From IMG/VR virus record IMGVR_UViG_3300046170_000307, positions 1 to 34,941 of that record: a stretch of DNA of 34,941 nucleotides; one strand, given 5' to 3'. The DNA comes from a virus. The notes beneath the pieces are model-generated. The model worked only from the letters and a program-made list of their open reading frames with translations, was not told the origin of the DNA and did not search any database. Below are positions 9,283-16,383 of the stretch, one piece after another. Both the position numbers and the translations under genes were made by a program. Position 1 is the first letter of the stretch. Each line of letters begins with the position of its first letter.

Positions 9283-9525
9283 ATGACTACAATACATACC
9301 ACATCGGTAATGGATGGTCTTCGCCTGGAGTATAAGGGCGGGAACGAAATTACGATAACAGCAGAAACTCCCACGAAGGTGGGCATAGATGTTCTGATTA
9401 AAGAACTACTTACTTTTTTACCATCTTCAGATGGAGAGGGAGCGGAAGAGAATCATCTTCTGTCCCCTCATCAAGCGCCTTACAAGCGGCCTGAAGTAAG
9501 AGATCATATACCTGAGCCTGCATAA
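9283..9525 (+). CDS. Doubtful small ORF overlapping RHH gene
   Basis: 80 codons. The first 45 residues (RLEYKGGNEITITAETPTKV...) could be a small beta protein. The last 40 codons lie antisense to the end of the ribbon-helix-helix gene and are Pro/His-rich, like a shadow. No good ribosome-binding site precedes the ATG. A shorter real gene cannot be excluded. Confidence 0.3.
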   Translation: MTTIHTTSVMDGLRLEYKGGNEITITAETPTKVGIDVLIKELLTFLPSSDGEGAEENHLLSPHQAPYKRPEVRDHIPEPA

Positions 9526-9616
9526 GGCTCGTATTATCCGCAACGGCTTTAACTTTGTCTCTGACTGAAGGTGATAGCCTCAGAGATACAGGCTTTGTGA
9601 GTATTTGTCGTCCCAT
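9410..9616 (-). CDS. Ribbon-helix-helix (CopG/Arc-type) regulator
   Basis: 68 residues on the minus strand. The N-terminus TKPVSLRLSPSVRDKVKAVA is the beta strand and first helix of a ribbon-helix-helix DNA-binding fold, followed by a second helix (LMQAQVYDLLLQAACKAL). The C-terminal tail is acidic, then Lys-rich. It is transcribed divergently from the SSB-led replication operon and sits next to the integrase, a usual place for a phage repressor or a regulator of early genes. The 70-bp gap upstream is AT-rich and probably holds its operator and both promoters. A transcriptional role is well supported by fold; the target is an inference. Confidence 0.75.
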   Translation of the reverse strand: MGRQILTKPVSLRLSPSVRDKVKAVADNTSLMQAQVYDLLLQAACKALDEGTEDDSLPLPLHLKMVKK

Positions 9617-9688
9617 GTGGACAATAAAAACACATAACTACACGCAAATACAACAAAAAAATAACAACTAAAAATATACAAAATTATA
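9617..9688. promoter_or_regulatory. Divergent control region between RHH and SSB-like genes
   Basis: A 72-bp AT-rich gap between divergent genes. It contains ACGCAAATAC at 9642-9651, identical to 8211-8220 before the integrase, and a TATACA candidate -10 for the plus strand. No clear -35 is seen. Confidence 0.35.
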
Positions 9689-10255
9689 ATGGGATTCTTA
9701 GATAACATAAAAGATGTTCCGCAAAGCTCTTCGAGCGGTGGCGGTAATTACATGAAATTAAAGCAAGGTACGAATCAGTTTCGTATAGTCGGATCTTCCG
9801 ATGATGGTGGAGTAATCCAGGGTATGTTAGGTTGGGGGACTACCGCTGATGGTGGAAGAAAGCCTTATCGTTGGAAGATCGGAGAGAGTGTTCCCGAAGG
9901 CGTAGAGGATAAACCAAAACAATTCCTAGCAATGATTGTATGGAGTTATGACGAAGAAAGAATACAGATTCTTGAGATTCCACAAGTTGGGCTACGAAAA
10001 GAGTTAATCACGCTTGCAAAGGATGAAGAGTGGGGAGATCCGCGTAAGTATGACTTGAAGATTGTTAAAAGCGGTGAGTCAAAAGAAACATCCTATGCGA
10101 TGACTCCATCTCCGCACAAGAAGCGTAGTGATGAGATCAATGCGGCGGTGAAGGAGATGAAGATAAACCTCGAAGCATTATTCACCGGGGATGATCCATT
10201 TGCGGAGCCAACTCCTGAGCCTGAAGATAACGCAAAAGAGGAGGACCCATTCTGA
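9689..10255 (+). CDS. Single-stranded DNA-binding-like protein
   Basis: 188 residues. The N-terminal part (NYMKLKQGTNQFRIVGSS) and the following strands with KPKQFLAMIVWSYDEERIQI resemble the OB-fold phage SSB type. That type begins with a 'L-K-x-G-x-N-x-F-R-I' motif and is followed by a helical linker. The C-terminus is strongly acidic and ends in EEDPF, the classic SSB tail that recruits replication proteins. It heads the plus-strand replication operon and overlaps the next start by one base (TGATG). Role: coating single-stranded DNA during replication and recombination. Assignment rests on motif pattern and context. Confidence 0.65.
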   Translation: MGFLDNIKDVPQSSSSGGGNYMKLKQGTNQFRIVGSSDDGGVIQGMLGWGTTADGGRKPYRWKIGESVPEGVEDKPKQFLAMIVWSYDEERIQILEIPQVGLRKELITLAKDEEWGDPRKYDLKIVKSGESKETSYAMTPSPHKKRSDEINAAVKEMKINLEALFTGDDPFAEPTPEPEDNAKEEDPF

Positions 10256-10551
10256 TGGCGATTAGCGACATAAAAAAGATAGTGGCGGATTACATGGGAA
10301 CTACGGTTGATGAGATTAATTCCCGTAATCGTTTCAAGAATGTGGCACTAGCTCGTCAGATCGCGATGTTCTATTCGCATCTGATGGGTAACACACAGGA
10401 GGAAGTGGCTGAGAAGTTTGATCGAGTCCATACGAATGTGACCCATGCGGTGAAGAAGGTAAAGCAATGGCGGGAATGTGATCATGAGATCCGCGCAATG
10501 CTTGAAGGTATAGAGGCGAAGTATCCTCAACTGAAAGGCTTATCATGCTAA
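10255..10551 (+). CDS. DnaA domain IV-like DNA-binding protein
   Basis: 98 residues with an HTH that matches the C-terminal domain of DnaA. The helices run VDEINSRNRFKNVALARQIAMFYSHLM, then TQEEVAEKFDRVHTNVTHAVKKV, which aligns with the 'ARQIAMYL...IG..FGGRDHTTV.HA..KI' signature. There is no AAA+ ATPase domain; the protein is only the duplex-binding part. The signature Asp-His-Thr is replaced by Val-His-Thr. Standalone domains of this kind occur in phages and may bind the origin or mimic DnaA. It lies between the SSB-like gene and the exonuclease and overlaps both. Confidence 0.75.
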   Translation: MAISDIKKIVADYMGTTVDEINSRNRFKNVALARQIAMFYSHLMGNTQEEVAEKFDRVHTNVTHAVKKVKQWRECDHEIRAMLEGIEAKYPQLKGLSC

Positions 10552-11306
10552 AGGATGGTATATCTAACGCAGAGTACCACGGGTCGGGCGAGTTATCTCG
10601 CTCGACTGCGTGGAGTCTAATCAACACATGCCCCGCCAAGGTGAGGCACGATATGAATAATCGTAAGCCGAGCAGTCCTGCCCTGGTCATAGGGAGTGGA
10701 TTTCATACCGCTACATTGGAACCGGAAAAATTGGATGACGAGTTTGCGGTAAAGCCCAATGAGATAGACGGGCAGGGTCCACGAACCAAGCACTACAAGG
10801 AATCGTTTGAACTTATGCAGAAGAGTGAACCGGATAAGCAATGGCTCGCTCCTGCGGATTACGATCTGATTCTAGAGATGGCGGGAAGTGCGTTGGAAAA
10901 TCCTGTTCTTCGGCACTACATGGCGGATATTGATAAGGTAGTGGAAGGCACGGGATACTTCGAGATGGAAGGTGCCAAGTGTAAGGTAAGACCTGACTTG
11001 TATATCCCCGGCGCGGGTGTGGTGATTGATTTAAAAAGCACGCAGGATGCATCCAATCGTGGATTCACCAAGAGTGTGCGTCAGTTTGGGTACTTATTTC
11101 AAGCCTGTTGGTACATGCACGCATTACGATTACTCGGAGAGAAACCCAAGCAGTTCGTATTCATAGCGGTTGAGAAGACAGCACCGTATGCTACTGCCGG
11201 CCTACACCATAAAGGAGAGCGATATAAACAAGCAATTCTCCAACATGGAAAGAGCGTGCCAATTATGGGCCTCCTGCCAATCAAGTGGCATATGGCCTGG
11301 GTATAG
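10545..11306 (+). CDS. RecE-like PD-(D/E)XK exonuclease (frameshifted near 3' end)
   Basis: 253 codons as read. Motifs of the RecE/DUF3799-type nuclease are in order: YHGSGELSRS, GSGFHTATLEPE (His54), KVRPDLYIPG (Asp151), VVIDLKSTQ (Asp162, Lys164) and the YLFQACWYMHAL helix. After VEKTAPYAT the homologous C-terminus (AYTIKESDINKQ..., SGIWPGYSD) continues in the +1 frame from about 11203. The last 35 residues read here are therefore out of frame. Dropping one base of GCCGGCC at 11197-11203 restores it. The enzyme would make 3' single-stranded ends for recombination or annealing. It starts seven bases before the previous stop. Confidence 0.75.
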   Translation: MLKDGISNAEYHGSGELSRSTAWSLINTCPAKVRHDMNNRKPSSPALVIGSGFHTATLEPEKLDDEFAVKPNEIDGQGPRTKHYKESFELMQKSEPDKQWLAPADYDLILEMAGSALENPVLRHYMADIDKVVEGTGYFEMEGAKCKVRPDLYIPGAGVVIDLKSTQDASNRGFTKSVRQFGYLFQACWYMHALRLLGEKPKQFVFIAVEKTAPYATAGLHHKGERYKQAILQHGKSVPIMGLLPIKWHMAWV

Positions 11307-11310
11307 CGAC

Positions 11311-11523
11311 ATGGTGGAAACCTTGGATCTTGGTTCGCAGATTACGAATAACCGTCTAAACATTTCGCAATTGGCGGACAAGTTTGGGGTCAGTCGTACC
11401 TATGTTTACCGCATCATTGAGGAGCATGAGCTACACAGCGTCACCGTGGGCAATAGGCGGACGATTGACATTACCGATTTTGCCAATGCGGTGAGACGCG
11501 ACTCGGAGGGAAAGGCGGCATGA
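11311..11523 (+). CDS. HTH DNA-binding protein (excisionase/MerR-like), joined to exonuclease C-terminus frame
   Basis: About 70 residues from this ATG; the frame is open from 11170. Upstream codons in the same frame encode the missing exonuclease C-terminus, so the two are either fused or meet at a lost stop codon. The domain RLNISQLADKFGVSRTYVYRIIEEHEL is a clear helix-turn-helix. It is followed by VTVGNRRTIDITDFANAV, the wing of an excisionase or MerR-like fold. Such small proteins act as excisionases or as repressor-type regulators. The gene ends in an ATGA overlap with the next one. No convincing ribosome-binding site precedes the ATG. Confidence 0.6.
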   Translation: MVETLDLGSQITNNRLNISQLADKFGVSRTYVYRIIEEHELHSVTVGNRRTIDITDFANAVRRDSEGKAA

Positions 11524-11660
11524 ATTACCTGGACAACACAAAACAGGCACTTGCCATGGCGAGTGATAAATTAGCCAAGGCTGATCTATTCGGTGCGGTA
11601 ACGGTGATGCAAGCGGCGCCTCGAGCAAGTGGTCGCCCATTTGCGGAAAGAGGATCTTAA
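11520..11660 (+). CDS. Small acidic protein, frameshifted
   Basis: 46 codons as read, starting in an ATGA overlap. The residues DKLAKADLFGAVTVMQA are followed after a +1 shift at 11615-11616 by RLEQVVAHLRKEDLNNVSD..., ending at 11730 in an Asp/Glu-rich tail. The corrected gene is 69 residues and overlaps the next ATG as ATGA, the usual coupling here. That supports the longer reading over the short one. Function unknown; it lies in the recombination operon. Confidence 0.5.
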   Translation: MNYLDNTKQALAMASDKLAKADLFGAVTVMQAAPRASGRPFAERGS

Positions 11661-11726
11661 TAATGTGAGCGATCCTGATCTCATCCTGCACTTCGAGGAA
11701 GATTGCGGAGACGAGGAGGAGGAAGC

Positions 11727-11870
11727 ATGAAGCTTACGATTGGCATAGATCCCGGCAAGAGTGGTGGATACGCCATTGCATGGGGAGGACAGCATAAGAT
11801 TGCTCTGCATACCCTCGATGAAGACTTCGAGTTTGTTGAGCATATGCAGGACCTGAAAGATCATCCCTGA
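11727..11870 (+). CDS. RuvC-like Holliday junction resolvase, N-terminal fragment
   Basis: 47 codons. IGIDPGKSGGYAIAWGG is motif I of the RuvC/RNase H fold, with the first catalytic Asp at residue 8. The frame stops at CATCCCTGA, while the protein continues in the +1 frame (HPDVTSIEAVVEHVPPF). Removing one C from CCC at 11865-11867 joins the two parts into a 152-residue resolvase, the normal size of RuvC-like phage enzymes. Two consecutive genes with the same kind of lesion are suspicious. Confidence 0.7.
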   Translation: MKLTIGIDPGKSGGYAIAWGGQHKIALHTLDEDFEFVEHMQDLKDHP

Positions 11871-11871
11871 T

Positions 11872-12186
11872 GTGACAAGCATTGAGGCTGTGGTTGAGCA
11901 TGTTCCTCCCTTTGCCGGGAAGATGATTCCATCGAGTACTAGCTTTAAGCTTGGTAAATCATGCGGATTCTTGGAAGGCGTACTCAGAGCATTGGAAATC
12001 CCGTTCGTCCTGGTGCGTCCACAGGAGTGGCAAAAGGGATTAAGTGGGCTAAGTGGGCTAACCTCAAATAAGCGCAAGAAAGCGCTTATGAATCACGCAA
12101 AGCAGTTCTTTCCCTCAACCAAGGGACTCACATTAAAAACAGCAGATGCCATTCTAATTCTGAGGCATCATTTAAATAACAAATAA
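11872..12186 (+). CDS. RuvC-like Holliday junction resolvase, C-terminal part
   Basis: 104 residues if GTG is used, but more likely the continuation of the fragment before it. It holds the second catalytic acid (EAVVEHVPPF), the conserved SFKLGKSCGFLEGVLRAL helix, VRPQEWQKGL, and the last acid in KTADAILILRHHL. These match the RuvC-like crossover endonuclease family, which cuts Holliday junctions and can also process replicating phage DNA. A duplicated GLSGLSGL stretch (AGTGGGCTA repeated in DNA) lies in the middle. No ribosome-binding site precedes the GTG. Confidence 0.75.
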   Translation: MTSIEAVVEHVPPFAGKMIPSSTSFKLGKSCGFLEGVLRALEIPFVLVRPQEWQKGLSGLSGLTSNKRKKALMNHAKQFFPSTKGLTLKTADAILILRHHLNNK

Positions 12187-12200
12187 ATAAGGAAAATATT

Positions 12201-12776
12201 ATGATAACAGAACTTAAATTAACCAATGAAGAATTAATCTCACAGTTTAGAGAAGCAATAACCACAGGCATTAATGGCTTTGTCAGAGCAGGAGAATTGT
12301 ATGTGAAAGCAATTGACCAAGACCCAAAGAATGCGGAGAGAATGCAACTTGAGTTTGCTGATATTGTGCCATCAAAAGCATGGAAACAATTTGAGGCCAT
12401 TGGTAGAAAGTGGATACATCCGAAGTTAATTCTTGGAGGAATGTCAGATGCAAAGAAGACAAACATTGTAAAGCGATTACCCTACAGTTTACAGAACCGT
12501 GTGTTTGAGGGGGAGAAGTTTGAACTTCTCATATCAGGTGGTGATGTATTGGAAGTTAGTGCATTGGATGCAAGCACCGAGCAAGTTACGCAACTATTTG
12601 GGGATGGAAATCTTCGCACTCTGCGTGAACAAAAAGCATATATCGAGGACAGTAAGTTGCAGGATGATCTTAAGCCGCAGGAGTTACCCTACTATGTCTC
12701 CAAAGGTAAGATCATATTTCGTAAGAATACTGAACTTACAAGGGCAGAGATGAAGCAATTACTTGCACAACTGTGA
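12201..12776 (+). CDS. Conserved phage protein of unknown function, early operon
   Basis: 191 residues with a good ribosome-binding site (AAGGAAAATATT-ATG). It is mostly helical in the first half (EELISQFREAITTGINGFVRAGELYVKAI). Then come short strands and an acidic segment, and a final helix (NTELTRAEMKQLLAQL). There are no metal or nucleotide motifs. Its residues 65-110 (KWIHPKLILGG...NIVKRLPYSLQNRVF) look like a DNA- or protein-binding surface. The next gene starts on a GTGA overlap. Context suggests a replication or recombination accessory. Family not recognised. Confidence 0.65.
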   Translation: MITELKLTNEELISQFREAITTGINGFVRAGELYVKAIDQDPKNAERMQLEFADIVPSKAWKQFEAIGRKWIHPKLILGGMSDAKKTNIVKRLPYSLQNRVFEGEKFELLISGGDVLEVSALDASTEQVTQLFGDGNLRTLREQKAYIEDSKLQDDLKPQELPYYVSKGKIIFRKNTELTRAEMKQLLAQL

Positions 12777-13507
12777 GATCAGCAAAAAACAGAAATAAAT
12801 GCAGGCGTAAAAAAGAGCGGGATAGAAGACATCGAAAGTTCTACGGTTTCGTATATCGACTGCATAATAAAGACCTCAAGGATAATGAAAAAATTCCTTT
12901 AAAGTTCCAACTAGAAGTTAATTCATGGACGCTTGAAAACTGTTATCACCCTTTGAGGTATATTTCTCAGGAAGAAATAAATGCACATTACAACAATCCG
13001 GAAACATGGGAATCAAAAGATTTCAGAAATCCTTGTATTCAGGTTTATGTCAAATGCCCTTTTGCAAATCCGTATAGAGGGCGCAGGAATTGGTTTTGGA
13101 TTATAGATCGACCTGGTTACTACCGAGTGTACGCAGAGCCATTACGCGATAGTAGCGGTAAAGTATTTATGCTCAAATACAAGATGAACCATTACAATGG
13201 TATGCCATACTTTAATTATCATAACGATAGATGTCATAATAATTATGTCTCAAGAGCTTACCATGAAGTTCTTAAGCACTACAGGGATATTCGAAAACAA
13301 ATACTTAAAGATAAACAGGTTGTAGAAATGAGGAAAGTAGAGACATACAACAGACTTAAATACAAGCAGATGCTTAAAAGGGACCTAGAACGCATGGATT
13401 CTCGAAAAAGAAGTAAAAGTGTAAGTGGTGTAATGATAACAGAGCAGACCAAGTCTTTCTTTCAAGCGTTAGCAATGGGTTCTGCATTAAAGGAGAAAGT
13501 AGCATAA
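12773..13507 (+). CDS. Very basic protein of unknown function
   Basis: 244 residues starting at GTG within a GTGA overlap with the previous stop. The first 25 residues and the C-terminal 80 are extremely Lys/Arg-rich (NRNKCRRKKERDRRHRK). The core is rich in Tyr, Trp, Asn and His (GRRNWFWIIDRPGYYRVY). This composition fits nucleic-acid binding. No known enzyme motif is seen. AT content is higher than in its neighbours. The next gene begins on its stop (TAATG). Confidence 0.6.
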   Translation: MRSAKNRNKCRRKKERDRRHRKFYGFVYRLHNKDLKDNEKIPLKFQLEVNSWTLENCYHPLRYISQEEINAHYNNPETWESKDFRNPCIQVYVKCPFANPYRGRRNWFWIIDRPGYYRVYAEPLRDSSGKVFMLKYKMNHYNGMPYFNYHNDRCHNNYVSRAYHEVLKHYRDIRKQILKDKQVVEMRKVETYNRLKYKQMLKRDLERMDSRKRSKSVSGVMITEQTKSFFQALAMGSALKEKVA

Positions 13508-13623
13508 TGAACTACATAAAAAGCATGTTCAAACTATTCGCCCAAGGCATGTTATTTGCCATATGTGGGGTCGTATTTTTCACAATTATCATAGGACTTG
13601 TTTGCACAATTTTAGGATTATAA
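13507..13623 (+). CDS. Small single-pass membrane protein
   Basis: 38 residues: a short basic N-terminus (MNYIKSMFK) and one long hydrophobic helix (LLFAICGVVFFTIIIG-like) up to the end. It starts and ends in TAATG overlaps, so it is translated with its neighbours. It could be a superinfection-exclusion or membrane-anchoring peptide. The function cannot be inferred. Confidence 0.55.
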   Translation: MNYIKSMFKLFAQGMLFAICGVVFFTIIIGLVCTILGL

Positions 13624-14108
13624 TGACAGACGAAATACAGAAAAAGACAGAACTGCGCATCAAGGTTCCTCAATGGATAAGTGATCTTTTGAAAGAGCAT
13701 TGTGATCTTTATGGAGTGACCGCAGTTTCCACCATTACTCCACTCCTGGTGGAGTATCTGCGGCATCCCTCGCGCGTGCGCGACAATTGTTCCAATTGTT
13801 TTAATATTAATAATAGCGAAAAATCCGCGATTAGTGGAAAGAAGAAAACAAAAACGAGGGCATCCAAGATACCCTCTAATTTTGATCCTCCCAAAGAGAT
13901 TGCATTGAAGGAAGGACTCAATCACTCGGAAGCGGTTTCCATCTTCGTGGATTGGGCGAAGGGCAAGGGACATGTCCAAGCAGATTGGATTGCCACATAT
14001 CGCAATGCATGCAGGAGATGGATCAAGGATAAGATGCCCCAGGCAAATAACGATCCAATCCTCAAGGAGGTCACAATTCCTGAGTACGAGGACGAGGAAG
14101 AGTTTTGA
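13623..14108 (+). CDS. DnaT/replication-initiation-like protein (possible helicase loader)
   Basis: 161 residues. The N-terminal third (LRIKVPQWISDLLKEHCDLYG) looks like a helical DNA-binding or dimerisation region. A low-complexity Lys-rich linker follows. The C-terminal domain, IPSNFDPPKEIALKEGL then FVDWAKGKGHVQADWIATYRN and CRRWI, matches the DnaT-like/phage replication-protein module ('W...F..WL'). The gene directly precedes and overlaps the DnaB helicase (TGATG), the usual position of a loader. The role is inferred from domain pattern and synteny. Confidence 0.65.
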   Translation: MTDEIQKKTELRIKVPQWISDLLKEHCDLYGVTAVSTITPLLVEYLRHPSRVRDNCSNCFNINNSEKSAISGKKKTKTRASKIPSNFDPPKEIALKEGLNHSEAVSIFVDWAKGKGHVQADWIATYRNACRRWIKDKMPQANNDPILKEVTIPEYEDEEEF

Positions 14109-15367
14109 TGGACTTCCTTGTATCAGAGCAAGCGGTCCTAGCCGCATGTCTTAGGGATGACACAAATCTCTCCACCGCCACAGCGGTTGAGCGTTTAACG
14201 GAGGATGACTTCACCTCGCCCGCGCACCAAGCGATATTCCGTTTGATCGCACAGCGATCCGAGTTGAATGAGGTGGATGTGGCGATTGAGCTACCTGAGT
14301 ATTCCTCGGAAGCTCTAGAACTTGCGGAGAAGTATGGCGGTGGACAGGTGGAGAGATATGTGGATCAATTGGTGGAGTCGAGGAACAGACGCGAAGTGGA
14401 ACGAGCGCTCATGGTATCCACGGATATGCTCAAGGAGGGTAAACAATCAGATGAGATTGCCTCCGAGTTCAATCTCAGGGTAGCCAAAGCATTAGCATCA
14501 GGGAAGGGACAGGTAAAAGTGGGACCCGCCACCAAGGAAGCACATTCTGAGTTTCTTTCCATAGATGCGGGAGAATCATCCGCAGTAAGCACAGGATTCA
14601 AACGATTGGATTTTTGCCTAAGCGGAGGATTCCAACCGGGAAAGCTTTATGTCCTAGCCGCAAGGCCTGGGGTAGGGAAGTCAGGACTCGCATTGCATTT
14701 CTCTCATGAGATTGCCAAGAGGGGATACCGTGCAAGCTACGCATCCCTGGAGATGAGTGCTTCGGAATGCTCCGGGCGGTTACTCTCCCGCGAGAGCGGG
14801 GTTGCCCGCCCACGCATGAAAGGAGATCTTCTCCCCGCACATCGTAAGAAGCTAGAGGATGCCACAAAGAGGATGCAGGGATGGCCCATCACCTTCAAGG
14901 ATGACAACAAGGCCACGCTTGATTCCATCCGCGCCTTTCTCGCCCAGGAGCGAGTAAAAGGAGATGTGGGGTTGGCGGTGATTGATTATTTGCAATTAGT
15001 CTCCGCTCCAGGATACGAATCCCGCGTGCAGGAGATCACCGCCATTTCTCGCAGTCTCAAGCAGATCAGTATGGAGCTACAGATTCCCGTCCTCGCCCTT
15101 TCGCAATTATCAAGACAGTGCGAGATCAATAACAGAAAGCCAATGCTCTCCGATCTGAGAGACTCCGGGAGTATCGAGCAGGATGCGGATTGCGTGTTTC
15201 TCCTATCAGTTGAGGACAAGGTGGATGAAACCAAGGATCGCATCAATTGCCATATCGCCAAGAATCGCGGTGGAGAGACGGATCTCATGGTCACGCTTGG
15301 TTTTGAGAAGAGTACGGGCAATTGGAGTACAAGCTTAGGTGAAAAGAAAGAAACAAAGGCTTGGTAG
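14108..15367 (+). CDS. dnaB: Replicative DNA helicase, DnaB family
   Basis: 419 residues. The N-terminal helical domain (SEQAVLAACLRDD) is followed by a linker and the RecA-like ATPase core. Walker A is ARPGVGKS at residues 185-192. The GYRASYASLEM strand follows, and Walker B is VIDYLQLV at about 291-298. Then come the Gln/Arg-finger region (LSQLSRQCE) and the typical MLSDLRDSGSIEQDAD motif. It unwinds DNA 5' to 3' at the phage fork. It is the last gene of the early operon, with a hairpin terminator 16 bases downstream. The ATG is chosen because it overlaps the preceding stop. No primase or polymerase gene accompanies it. Confidence 0.92.
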   Translation: MDFLVSEQAVLAACLRDDTNLSTATAVERLTEDDFTSPAHQAIFRLIAQRSELNEVDVAIELPEYSSEALELAEKYGGGQVERYVDQLVESRNRREVERALMVSTDMLKEGKQSDEIASEFNLRVAKALASGKGQVKVGPATKEAHSEFLSIDAGESSAVSTGFKRLDFCLSGGFQPGKLYVLAARPGVGKSGLALHFSHEIAKRGYRASYASLEMSASECSGRLLSRESGVARPRMKGDLLPAHRKKLEDATKRMQGWPITFKDDNKATLDSIRAFLAQERVKGDVGLAVIDYLQLVSAPGYESRVQEITAISRSLKQISMELQIPVLALSQLSRQCEINNRKPMLSDLRDSGSIEQDADCVFLLSVEDKVDETKDRINCHIAKNRGGETDLMVTLGFEKSTGNWSTSLGEKKETKAW

Positions 15368-15383
15368 ACTACAGATGGATACT

Positions 15384-15428
15384 AAAAAGCACGATAGAGG
15401 CTCAGGAAGGCATCAAATCGTGCTTTTT
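15384..15428. terminator. Bidirectional terminator between convergent operons
   Basis: AAAAAGCACGAT and ATCGTGCTTTTT form a perfect 12-bp stem around a 21-nt loop. There is a T run on the plus strand and one on the minus strand. It closes the plus-strand replication operon and the minus-strand small-gene operon. Confidence 0.8.
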
Positions 15429-15476
15429 GGGGGTAGGGTCTGATAGATTAGACAGATTTTTACATCAAAACGCTTT

Positions 15477-15605
15477 CTAGGTACCTTCCTGCCGATTTCT
15501 CTTATTCCACCATTCAACCGCCCTGGGCGCGTACCTCATCACCAAAAAGATGATAAGGCCCAACGCCAGGCGTGCTATTGTGTCGGACTCGTTTGGCTTA
15601 GTCAT
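15477..15605 (-). CDS. Small membrane protein
   Basis: 42 residues, reading MTKPNESDT then a hydrophobic helix (LALGLIIFLVM) and a basic C-terminus (WWNKRNRQEGT). The ribosome-binding site AGGAG lies about 6 bases before the ATG, and the start overlaps the end of the upstream gene by 8 bases. It is the last gene of the minus-strand operon. A single-pass protein with a charged tail, function unknown. Confidence 0.55.
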   Translation of the reverse strand: MTKPNESDTIARLALGLIIFLVMRYAPRAVEWWNKRNRQEGT

Positions 15606-15816
15606 CCGTTTCTCCTTCTAGTTTCGCAATCAAATCCTTTACCTCTTCGCGAACAAACAAAGCGTAACCAAGAGGTCCGTCCATATCATCAACTTGTTTC
15701 CAATCGGAAATCATCTCGTCAATGCAAGACCAATCTTTCAAAAGGGTAATAACGCGAATTACATCTAGTTTATCGTCATCAGTCATTGGTTTCTCTTTCT
15801 CCTCAATAAGTCTCAT
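15598..15816 (-). CDS. Small acidic protein of unknown function
   Basis: 72 residues, starting in an ATGA overlap with the upstream gene and preceded by a purine-rich GAGGGGGGTGAGGG site. An internal ATG at 15786 with its own GAGGAGAAAG site could be used instead (62 residues). The sequence is acidic and helical (DKLDVIRVITLLKDWSCIDE, then a C-terminal EEVKDLIAKLEG). No motif recognised. Confidence 0.55.
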   Translation of the reverse strand: MRLIEEKEKPMTDDDKLDVIRVITLLKDWSCIDEMISDWKQVDDMDGPLGYALFVREEVKDLIAKLEGETDD

Positions 15817-16145
15817 CCCTCACCCCCCTCTACCTTGGCGAGAACCTCGCGGAGTTTGTCGCGCTCCAAATCTGCGCCACTATCCCCGCTATTGATCAAA
15901 TGGGTAAGCACTTTCTCGAATAGCTTGCATTGCTCCAATAACTCAGGCGCCGCCGCGATCAAACGCGCGTTGGCATTTGCAATCTCTACTTCTTCGCAAT
16001 CGTAAGCTACTTGCAATTCCTTGGGTATGATATCGCAAACGCATTTCTCGTTCCCATAAACCCCGCCTGAACTAGTTTCATCAGCAAGGGTATAATGCCA
16101 CGGTCCTGGCGTGTGTGTGGCGTGTTTCTCTTTTGTTAAGTTCAT
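15813..16145 (-). CDS. Widespread small phage protein (HTPGPW/ARLIAAAPELL type)
   Basis: 110 residues. HTPGPWHY near the N-terminus and IANANARLIAAAPELLEQCK in the second half are the two signatures of a very common phage family of unknown function. The C-terminus is Glu-rich. It is followed by the next gene through an ATGA overlap. A GAAAGAAAAATACT leader precedes the ATG. The family is well known to recur in accessory operons of phages, but no biochemical role is known to me. Confidence 0.7.
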   Translation of the reverse strand: MNLTKEKHATHTPGPWHYTLADETSSGGVYGNEKCVCDIIPKELQVAYDCEEVEIANANARLIAAAPELLEQCKLFEKVLTHLINSGDSGADLERDKLREVLAKVEGGEG

Positions 16146-16170
16146 AGTATTTTTCTTTCTGTTTTGTGGT

Positions 16171-16383
16171 TTAATTGAAGTTAAAATGTAACTGCACTTT
16201 CTCGCGCTCAGTCAGCCTCACATGTGCGCGTTTCTCTTTACGCTTAACGCGGATCTGCGAGACCGTTTCACGGTCGGAATGATCAAGCGCTTTCTCCTTC
16301 TCCTGGAGCGCTTTCCGCTGTTTCTCTCCCATCTCGATCAATTGACTGACCGCCTGAGCGAATATATCATTGGCGTGCTTCAT
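16171..16383 (-). CDS. Small charged helical protein
   Basis: 70 residues if started at the ATG that overlaps the upstream stop as ATGA (MKHAND); a longer frame reaches 16419. The AGGCGGGG before this ATG supports the choice. The body is one Lys/Glu/Gln-rich helix (EMGEKQRKALQEKEKALD) with a basic C-terminal half. Coiled coil likely. Function unknown. Confidence 0.5.
   Translation of the reverse strand: MKHANDIFAQAVSQLIEMGEKQRKALQEKEKALDHSDRETVSQIRVKRKEKRAHVRLTEREKVQLHFNFN

Noticed and set aside
8518-12000. Programmed +1 frameshifting
   Set aside because: Six sites with different contexts in unrelated genes and no shared slippery signal make a common programmed mechanism unlikely. Sequencing error or decay is simpler.
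13512-14147. 211-codon minus-strand ORF opposite the DnaT-like gene
   Set aside because: It covers three overlapping plus-strand genes in a coherent operon, and its composition is Cys/Ile/Leu-rich shadow.
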